Positions 57,978-64,000 of a DNA stretch of 64,000 bases are shown in pieces (the first letter of the stretch is position 1; each line of letters opens with the position of its first letter). The position numbers and the translations under genes are program-made. The notes below the pieces were generated by a model. That model had not been told where the DNA came from and did not search any database. It saw only the letters and a program-made list of their open reading frames with translations. The DNA comes from Actinomadura pelletieri DSM 43383 (GTDB taxonomy: Bacteria > Actinomycetota > Actinomycetes > Streptosporangiales > Streptosporangiaceae): assembly GCF_003634705.1 (NCBI RefSeq), contig NZ_RBWU01000002.1, positions 372,001-436,000 of the forward strand, read 5' to 3'.

Positions 57978-58658
57978 ATGACGGTGATCGGGCTGGGCGC
58001 CGCCGTGTTCGATCTCGACGGCACCCTCATCGACACCGAACCGAGAAGCCGGGCGCAGTGGTCGCGGTTGTTCGACGCGCACGGCGTCCCCTACGACGAC
58101 TCGTTGATCTCCTCGTTCGCGGGACGCCGTGGGATGGAGGTGCTCCGGGATCTGGCGCACCTGTTCCCCGGCCGGACGGTCGAGGAACTGTTCGAGCAGG
58201 TGGTGTCCTACCAGTCGTTGCCGGGGATGCCGGCCGTCGCGCCCGTCCCCGGCGCGGTCGGACTGATCCGGTCGCTCGCGGACGCGGGCGTCCCGCTGGC
58301 GGTGGTGACGTCGGCGGAACGCTCGTACGCCGAGGGCCTGCTCGACGAGCTCGGCGTCCGTGACCTGCTGGACATCGTGGTGACGGCCGGGGACGTCGTC
58401 ACCGGCAAACCCCACCCGGAGGGGTACCTGGCCGCCGCCCGCGACCTGGACGTCCCCGTGCAGGAGACGGTCGGGTTCGAGGACACCCCCGCGGGCGTCG
58501 CGGCCGTGAAGTCCGCGGGCATGACCTGCGTGGGCGTCGTCACCACGCAACCGGTGGGCGCGCTCGCCGGGGCCGACCATGTGGTCCCCGACCTGGAGGA
58601 CGTCCACGTCGTGCCGGGCCCCGCGTTGCGGGTGCGCGGCCTGAACCACAGCCAATAG
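57978..58658 (+). CDS. HAD-superfamily sugar phosphatase / phosphomutase-like
   Basis: 226 aa. HAD motif I FDLDGTLIDTEP, cap domain, motif II VVTSAERS, motif III/IV in GKPHPEGYLAAA and GFEDTPAGVAAVKSAGM. It belongs to the beta-phosphoglucomutase-like group. The position inside the PTS operon suggests removal or rearrangement of surplus sugar phosphates, but the substrate cannot be read from the sequence. Confidence 0.9.
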   Translation: MTVIGLGAAVFDLDGTLIDTEPRSRAQWSRLFDAHGVPYDDSLISSFAGRRGMEVLRDLAHLFPGRTVEELFEQVVSYQSLPGMPAVAPVPGAVGLIRSLADAGVPLAVVTSAERSYAEGLLDELGVRDLLDIVVTAGDVVTGKPHPEGYLAAARDLDVPVQETVGFEDTPAGVAAVKSAGMTCVGVVTTQPVGALAGADHVVPDLEDVHVVPGPALRVRGLNHSQ

Positions 58659-58708
58659 CGACACAGCTGAACGCCATCGAGCTGCAACACACCATGGAGG
58701 AGTGTGCC

Positions 58709-58981
58709 GTGACCGAGCGCAATGTCAAGATCCAGTCGAGGGTGGGGCTGCACGCGCGGCCGGCCGCGCTGTTCGTCCAGACGGCGGCCAAGGCCCCGAT
58801 GGACGTGACCGTGGGCAAGCCCGGCGGCACCCCGGTGAACGCCAAGAGCATTCTCGCCGTCCTCGGGTTGGACGCACGGCACGGGGAAGAGGTCGTGCTG
58901 TCGGCGGAGGGGGCGGGCGCGGACGAACTGCTCGACAGCCTGGAGACCCTGCTGTCGACGCCGGAGCCCGAGGAGTCCTGA
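58709..58981 (+). CDS. ptsH: Phosphocarrier protein HPr
   Basis: 90 aa. The phospho-histidine is H15 in SRVGLHARPAALFV; Ser47 lies in NAKSILAVLGL. Typical HPr length. The GTG at 58709 is chosen because GGAGGAG lies six bases before it; an ATG at 58694 would place that ribosome-binding site inside the gene. EI follows after two bases. Confidence 0.95.
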   Translation: MTERNVKIQSRVGLHARPAALFVQTAAKAPMDVTVGKPGGTPVNAKSILAVLGLDARHGEEVVLSAEGAGADELLDSLETLLSTPEPEES

Positions 58982-58983
58982 CG

Positions 58984-60702
58984 GTGTCGGACGCAACGAA
59001 CGGCGCGTCGGGCGACACGTCGGGGGACGTGCTGCGCGGCGCCGGAGTCAGCCCGGGGGTCGGGGTCGGCCCGGTGCGGGGCATCGCGGGCGCCGTCCCC
59101 GAGCCGCCCGCCGGTGACCGGCACGGCGGGGACGCCGCCGCCGAACGCGCCACGGCGCTCGCCGCGCTGGAGGCCGTCGCCGCCGACCTGGAGGAACGCG
59201 GTGCCCGCGCCGCCGAGATCGGCAACACCGACGGTCGTGACGTGCTGAACGCGCAGGCGCTGATGGCCCGCGACCCCGGCCTCGCCGACGACGTCGGCAC
59301 CCGGATCGACGGCGGCACCGCCGCGGCCCGCGCCGTGTTCGAGGCGTTCGGCGTCTACCGGGACATGCTCGCCGGAGCCGGGGAGTACATGGCCGCCCGG
59401 GTCACCGACCTGGACGACATCCGCGACCGGGCCGTCGCCCGGCTGCTCGGCCTGCCGATGCCCGGCGTCCCCGAGTCCGACGAGCCGTTCGTGCTGGTCG
59501 CCCGGGACCTCGCCCCGGCCGACACGGCCGTGCTCGACCCGGCGCAGGTCGTCGCGTTCGTCACCGAGGAGGGCGGCCCGACCAGCCACACCGCGATCAT
59601 CGCCCGGACGATGGGCGTGCCCGCCGTCGTGGCGCTGCCCGGCGCGACGGCGCTCGCGGACGGTACCCGCGTCCTCGTCGACGGCTCCGCCGGGACGGTG
59701 CGTCCGAACCCGTCCGAGGCCGAGGTGACCGCGGCCCGATCCGCGGCCGCCGCCCGCGCCGCCGCGCTGGAAGGCTCCACCGGGCCCGGCGCCACCAAGG
59801 ACGGGCACCGGGTGCCGCTGCTGGCGAACATCGGCGGCCCGAAGGACCTCGACGCCGCGCTGGCGAACGGCGCCGAGGGCGTCGGGCTGTACCGCACCGA
59901 GTTCCTCTTCCTCGACCGCGCGACCCCGCCGTCCGACGCGGAACAGGAGGACGCGTACCGCAAGGTGCTGGAGGCGTTCCCCGAGGGCCGTGTCGTCGTC
60001 CGGACCCTCGACGCGGGCGCCGACAAGCCCCTGGCGTTCCTGCCGCCGCCCGGCGAGGAACCGAACCCGGCGCTCGGCGAACGCGGGCTGCGGATGATGC
60101 GCCGCCACCCGGACGTCCAGGCCGCCCAACTCGCCGCGCTCGCCCGCGCCGCCACCGGCCTGACCGTGAAACTCCAGGTCATGGCGCCGATGGTGACGGA
60201 CGCCGACGAGGCCGCCTTCTTCGCCGCCGCCTGCCGGGAGGCGGGCATCGAACATCCCGGCGTGATGATCGAGGTGCCCGCCGCGGCGCTCCGCGCCCGG
60301 GACCTCGCGCCCGAGGTGGAGTTCTTCAGCCTCGGCACCAACGACCTCACCCAGTACGCGTGCGCGGCGGACCGCCAGGTCGGCGGGCTCGCGCACCTCC
60401 AGGACCCGTGGCAGCCCGCCGTCCTCGACCTGGTCGCCCCGGCGGCCTCGGCGGGCGTCCCCTGCGGCGTCTGCGGGGAGGCCGCGGCCGACCCGGCACT
60501 CGCCTGCGTGCTGGTCGGCCTCGGCGTGACGTCGCTGTCGATGAGCGCGCCGTCGCTGCCGCTGGTCCGGGCCGCCCTCGCCCGCCACACGCTGGACGAA
60601 TGTCGCAAGGCCGCGTCGGCCGCCCGCGCGGCGCGCACCGCGGAACAGGCCCGCGACGCCGCCCGCGCCCACCTGCCCGGCCTCACCGAACTGGGGGTGT
60701 GA
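58984..60702 (+). CDS. ptsI: PTS enzyme I (phosphoenolpyruvate-protein phosphotransferase)
   Basis: 572 aa. Transfers phosphate from PEP to HPr. The phospho-histidine is H202 in EEGGPTSHTAIIARTMG; the PEP-binding barrel has LYRTEFLFL, VVVRTLDAGADKPL, FSLGTNDLTQYACAADR, and the catalytic Cys in GVPCGVCGEAAADP. Last gene of the nagA operon; GTG start three bases after the HPr stop. A 52-codon frame begins in its stop (GTGA at 60699) but shows no clear protein features. Confidence 0.96.
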   Translation: MSDATNGASGDTSGDVLRGAGVSPGVGVGPVRGIAGAVPEPPAGDRHGGDAAAERATALAALEAVAADLEERGARAAEIGNTDGRDVLNAQALMARDPGLADDVGTRIDGGTAAARAVFEAFGVYRDMLAGAGEYMAARVTDLDDIRDRAVARLLGLPMPGVPESDEPFVLVARDLAPADTAVLDPAQVVAFVTEEGGPTSHTAIIARTMGVPAVVALPGATALADGTRVLVDGSAGTVRPNPSEAEVTAARSAAAARAAALEGSTGPGATKDGHRVPLLANIGGPKDLDAALANGAEGVGLYRTEFLFLDRATPPSDAEQEDAYRKVLEAFPEGRVVVRTLDAGADKPLAFLPPPGEEPNPALGERGLRMMRRHPDVQAAQLAALARAATGLTVKLQVMAPMVTDADEAAFFAAACREAGIEHPGVMIEVPAAALRARDLAPEVEFFSLGTNDLTQYACAADRQVGGLAHLQDPWQPAVLDLVAPAASAGVPCGVCGEAAADPALACVLVGLGVTSLSMSAPSLPLVRAALARHTLDECRKAASAARAARTAEQARDAARAHLPGLTELGV

Positions 60703-60862
60703 CCGGGCCCCGGCGAGGGGTCGGCGTCGCGCTGCCCTGGCCGGCGGTCGGGGACGTGTTCGCCGTCTGCGTCGTGATCGCCGTTTCGGCGTCGCCACCG
60801 CCCGTCTGCGCCGGGTTGCGTGTCCCCGCCATCGACGCCGCGGGGGCCGGGGAGTGACCGAC

Positions 60863-62500
60863 CTACCGGTAGCTCAGCCCGTGGCCGACCCGCTTCCCGG
60901 CCGCGGGGACGGGCAGCTTGCCCGTCGGTCGCACCGCGCCGCTCAGCACCTTCGCGAGCGCGGTGACCGACACCGTGCTGTCGGAGTACGTGGCGAGCGC
61001 CGCGTCCGCGCCCCCGGCGAAGTTGAGGTCGTAGGGGCGGCCGAGCGCGGCGACCACCACCGGTTTCGGGCCGAGCGCCCGGATCCGGGCGGCGGTGGCC
61101 GCGCCCGCGTTCTCGGTGGTCAGGACGGTGACGTCCGCGGCGGCCGGGGACGTCACCGTGACGCCCTGGCGGCGCAGCGCCGCGCCGAGTGTTCCGCTTC
61201 CCGGCCCGGTGACGGCGACCTTCCGGCCCTTCAACGGCAGCAGGTTCCGGTCGTTGCGGACGAGGGTGACGGCGTGTTCGGCGACCCGGCGGGCGACGGC
61301 CTGGTTCGCGGCCGTGCGGATCACGGCCCCGGTTCTGGCCGGGTCGACGGTCGCCCGCTGGAACAGGCCGCGCTGTTGCTTGAGCCGCAGGATGCGCGTG
61401 ACCGACGCGTCCAGGCGTTGTGCCGGGATCCTTCCGGATCGGACGGCCGCCAGGACCGCCCGGTAGGCGCGCGGCAGGCTCGGCGGCATCAGCAGTTGGT
61501 CGGCGCCCGCCTCGATCGCGCGGACCGCCACCGCCGCGTCGCCGTACTTCTTCCGCACGCCCGCCATCTCCAGCGAGTCCGTCGTGATCACGCCCTGGTA
61601 GCCGAGGGCGCCGCGCAGCAGCCCGGTGAGGACGGTCTTCGACAGCGTGGCCGGGTCGCCCGACCGGTCGAGTTCCGGCACCTCGATATGCGCGGTCATG
61701 ATCATGTCCACCCCGGCGGCGATCGCGGCCCGGAACGGGGGCGCGTCCAGCCGCTCCCACATCGGCCGCGAATGTCTGATCACCGGCAGGCCGGTGTGGC
61801 TGTCGGTGGCGGTGTCGCCGTGCCCGGGGAAGTGCTTGGCCGCCGCGGCGACCCCGGCGTCCTGGTAGCCGTCGACCGCGCCGGCCGTCAGCTTCGACAC
61901 GAGCCCGGGGTCGGCGCCGAACGAGCGCAGCCCGATCACGGGGTTGCGCGGGTTCACGTTCACGTCGGCGTCGGGCGCGTAGTCGAGATTGATGCCGACC
62001 GCGCGCAGTTCGGTGCCGGTCACGCGCGCGGCGGCCTGGGCGTCCGCGGGGCTGCCGGTCGCGCCGAGCGCCATGTTGCCGGGAAAGACGGTGACGAACG
62101 GCGTGCGGGAGACGATGCCCTGTTCCTCGTCCACGCCGAGCAGCAACGGGATCTTGGACGCCTTCTGCAGCGCGTTCGACTCCGCGGCGGTCCGCTTCGG
62201 GGAGCCGAAGTTCTCGGGGAAGTAGATCAGGCCGCCGACATGGTATTTCCTGATCTTTTCAAGGGCGTCGGCGCGGCCGGAGAACCGCGGTACGAACAGC
62301 TGGCCGACCTTCTCCGCCACGCTCATCTTCGCGACATGGCCGGGGATCCACGCGTCCGGCGGTGGCGCGGCACTGGCCGTCGGTGAGGGCGAGCCGTTCT
62401 TGGCGGGCGGCGCCGGCCCGTCGTCGCAGCCCGCGGCCAGCGCCATGGCGGGCGCCACGGTCAGCGTCGCCGCGAGCGCGAGCGGTCGTGAAACACGCAC
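60863..62500 (-). CDS. Family 3 glycoside hydrolase lipoprotein (beta-N-acetylhexosaminidase, NagZ-like)
   Basis: 545 aa. Signal peptide with lipobox LAAGC (Cys25), so an exported, membrane-anchored enzyme. The family 3 barrel includes LLLGVDEEQG, the NagZ signature KHFPGHGDTATDSH with its catalytic His, and the nucleophile Asp in ITTDSLEMAGV. A C-terminal domain (about 350-545) resembles the second GH3 domain. Releases GlcNAc from wall or chitin fragments, which the neighbouring PTS could import. It converges on ptsI. Confidence 0.92.
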   Translation of the reverse strand: MRVSRPLALAATLTVAPAMALAAGCDDGPAPPAKNGSPSPTASAAPPPDAWIPGHVAKMSVAEKVGQLFVPRFSGRADALEKIRKYHVGGLIYFPENFGSPKRTAAESNALQKASKIPLLLGVDEEQGIVSRTPFVTVFPGNMALGATGSPADAQAAARVTGTELRAVGINLDYAPDADVNVNPRNPVIGLRSFGADPGLVSKLTAGAVDGYQDAGVAAAAKHFPGHGDTATDSHTGLPVIRHSRPMWERLDAPPFRAAIAAGVDMIMTAHIEVPELDRSGDPATLSKTVLTGLLRGALGYQGVITTDSLEMAGVRKKYGDAAVAVRAIEAGADQLLMPPSLPRAYRAVLAAVRSGRIPAQRLDASVTRILRLKQQRGLFQRATVDPARTGAVIRTAANQAVARRVAEHAVTLVRNDRNLLPLKGRKVAVTGPGSGTLGAALRRQGVTVTSPAAADVTVLTTENAGAATAARIRALGPKPVVVAALGRPYDLNFAGGADAALATYSDSTVSVTALAKVLSGAVRPTGKLPVPAAGKRVGHGLSYR

Positions 62501-62652
62501 TGACCAGGCCCCCCGACATGGTCTCGGTTCCTCTTCGGATCGAACGCGGCGACGTTAACACGGCTTCGCGAAGGGACGCTCACGGACACCCACACGGGCA
62601 CCCGCAGGGGCATCATGGTCCACGGCCGTCCCTCTGGTACCACTCCGATCAC

Positions 62653-62695
62653 GATGGACCCCAGGACCACTGGTGTGGATCTTGTGGGGTCCATC
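62653..62695. repeat. Inverted repeat upstream of the NagZ-like gene
   Basis: GATGGACCCCA (62653-62663) pairs perfectly with TGGGGTCCATC (62685-62695). It lies 153 bases before the gene start, in the 296-bp gap after the kinase gene. It may terminate kinase transcription or serve as an operator; no DasR-type palindrome is seen here. Confidence 0.5.
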
Positions 62696-62796
62696 GCGAT
62701 GAACCCGGACGGTCTGGTTACCGTCTGAAATTTCGGGAATTTTCGGCCGGGGCTGGAACCTGACGGCCGAGGCCGGATCCGGCGGGGCGCGGTGGC

Positions 62797-64000
62797 TCAG
62801 CCGGGGAGCGGGTGGCCGAGGCGGCGCAGCGCCAGCCCGGCCGCGCCGACGGCTCCGTCGCCCGCACAGCGCGGCGCCGCGGCGAAACGATCGCGCAGCC
62901 CGGTGCGGACGGCCTCGGCGACGGGACCTTCACGCAGCACCGAGCCGTGCATGACGACCGGTGCGCAGGGATCGGACAGGGCCGGGCGCACCGCGTCCAC
63001 GTCGCGGAGCAGCCACTGCGCGGCCTCTTCGGTGATGCGCCGGGCCACCGGATCTCCGGCGGCCGCGGCGGCGGCGACCACGGGGCCGAGCCGGCCCAGG
63101 GCCGCGGGCGGGCGGCCGTACACCTCCTTGATGATGGCCTGGGCGAGACGGGGATTGGGCGGGGTGCCGGGAATCTCGGGATGGCCCGGTGGTCCGGGAT
63201 CACCGCGCGGGCCATGCGACCCCGGACGGCCCGGCGGCCCGAGCGAGCCCGGTGGTCCGAGCGAGCCCGGTGGTCCGTGCGAGCCCGGACGGCCCGGTGG
63301 CCCGGTCGAGCCGTTCCCGGACGCCGGATACGGAACGCTTCCGGGCGGCGGACAGGGCCCGTTCCCGGACGGAGCGCCGGACCCTTCGCCGGGCGGTGGA
63401 CAGGGGGACTCGGGGAGGAGCACGGCGGTGCCCGTGCCACTCCCGATGGGGGTGCCTGCTCCGGAGGCGAGCGCCGCGGTCTGCGACAGCATGGGACCGC
63501 CCGGTGATGACGAAGGGGCGCCGGCCATGGCCAGCGCCCTCGGTCGGCGAGGTCTTCGCCGTTCCGCGTCGAACTCCGCGACCACGGTCGCGCCGAGCAG
63601 TGCGCGGGGGACCGAATCGGTGAGCAGCGTCGGGGAGCCGCGGCCGTCGTAGGCGGCGAGCGCAGCCCGGACGGCCTCCTTCCCGAGCCAGACCGCCGAA
63701 CCCTCGTCCCCGACGAGCCAGCCGTAGCCGTCCGCGCGCTGCACGATCGTCCCGTCGTTGATGACCGCCGCGCCGGCGCCCGTGCCGGAGAACACCACGA
63801 TGCCCTTGGGCTCGCTGGTCCCCGCGGCGAACGCCACCGCGATATCGGTCACCACCGCGGGTGATCCGCGCAGGCCGACGGCCTGCCAGGCCTGCCGCGC
63901 CGCAGCCACGGCGGCGGGCCGGCCGGCGGAGCCGGCACCGGCGATGCCGAACACGCCGGTGAGGATATGGGTACGGTCGAGGTCCCCGAGCGCCTCCCGC
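62797..64000 (-). CDS. N-acetylglucosamine kinase-like (BadF/BadG family), 5' end outside window
   Basis: The frame stays open to the window edge (upstream reads [23 protein letters not shown]), so the N-terminus is missing. Kinase fold segments: [50 protein letters not shown], then [21 protein letters not shown] and a C-terminal [17 protein letters not shown]. Predicted to phosphorylate GlcNAc released inside the cell. Residues 131-268 (counted from a GTG at 63954) are a Gly/Pro/Ser-rich insert; its core (63178-63303) is 14 uninterrupted Gly-X-Y triplets. The kinase motifs on both sides stay in frame. Confidence 0.85.
   Translation of the reverse strand, partial: REALGDLDRTHILTGVFGIAGAGSAGRPAAVAAARQAWQAVGLRGSPAVVTDIAVAFAAGTSEPKGIVVFSGTGAGAAVINDGTIVQRADGYGWLVGDEGSAVWLGKEAVRAALAAYDGRGSPTLLTDSVPRALLGATVVAEFDAERRRPRRPRALAMAGAPSSSPGGPMLSQTAALASGAGTPIGSGTGTAVLLPESPCPPPGEGSGAPSGNGPCPPPGSVPYPASGNGSTGPPGRPGSHGPPGSLGPPGSLGPPGRPGSHGPRGDPGPPGHPEIPGTPPNPRLAQAIIKEVYGRPPAALGRLGPVVAAAAAAGDPVARRITEEAAQWLLRDVDAVRPALSDPCAPVVMHGSVLREGPVAEAVRTGLRDRFAAAPRCAGDGAVGAAGLALRRLGHPLPG

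Noticed and set aside
60699..60857. 52-codon frame overlapping the ptsI stop (GTGA)
   Set aside because: The overlap looks like translational coupling, but the composition is that of a shadow frame and it ends at the convergent NagZ-like gene.

Overview
The window is high-GC DNA from an actinomycete. It carries coenzyme F420 genes (fbiA, fbiB, the CofG half of fbiC), a whiB developmental regulator, mtrA-mtrB-lpqB, a DasR-type regulator with operator palindromes, and many GTG starts with four-base ATGA/GTGA overlaps. The backbone order (fbiAB, whiB, metallopeptidase family, DUF3499, manB, SIS isomerase, ahcY, mtrAB-lpqB, comF, hpf, secA, Rv3235-like) matches the Rv3235-Rv3262 region of Mycobacterium tuberculosis. 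The sequence alone does not fix the genus; a filamentous sporulating lineage such as Thermomonosporaceae/Streptosporangiales is my inference.

Layout. 1-8172: F420 genes, with fbiC split from fbiBA by a 5-kb accessory segment holding an orphan PCMT-like methyltransferase, a three-gene ABC transporter and a small secreted cysteine protein. 8313-19361: a membrane protein with a Gln/Tyr tail, whiB, a giant membrane glycosyltransferase, DUF5719, a degenerate zincin, DUF3499, then mannose-phosphate genes (manB, Trm112-like, phosphoglucose/phosphomannose isomerase) and a cation diffusion facilitator. 19794-28311: a NarL-type two-component pair, a MerR regulator, two dissimilar S-adenosylhomocysteine hydrolases in series, a pair of 2-oxoglutarate/Fe(II) oxygenase-like proteins (one apparently catalytically dead), and bacterioferritin with tandem iron boxes far upstream. 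28846-36816: RDD and SpoIIM-like membrane proteins, two transporter gene relics, and a DUF58/MoxR/DUF4350/DUF4129/membrane-protein operon. 37210-51764: mtrA-mtrB-lpqB-comF, a 157-bp tandem-repeat array in a long non-coding gap, hpf, a LuxR-type response regulator, a YcaQ-like glycosylase, secA with an extra segment before Walker A, and an Rv3235-like gene. 52391-64000: a nearly self-contained N-acetylglucosamine island with all five phosphotransferase components (EI, HPr, EIIA, EIIB, EIIC), nagA, a SIS deaminase/isomerase, a HAD phosphatase, the DasR-like regulator, a family 3 glycosidase lipoprotein and a GlcNAc-kinase-like protein interrupted by a collagen-like insert.

How it fits together. 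The right-hand island can release GlcNAc from wall or chitin fragments (NagZ-like), import and phosphorylate it (PTS) or phosphorylate it inside the cell (kinase), deacetylate it (NagA) and isomerise or deaminate it (SIS protein). The regulator has matching palindromes on both sides of its divergent promoter region. I see no rRNA, tRNA, CRISPR array, insertion sequence or phage gene. The best candidates for new biology are the oxygenase/pseudo-oxygenase pair beside an iron-regulated bacterioferritin, the non-coding repeat array, the collagen-like insert in the kinase, and the insert in SecA.
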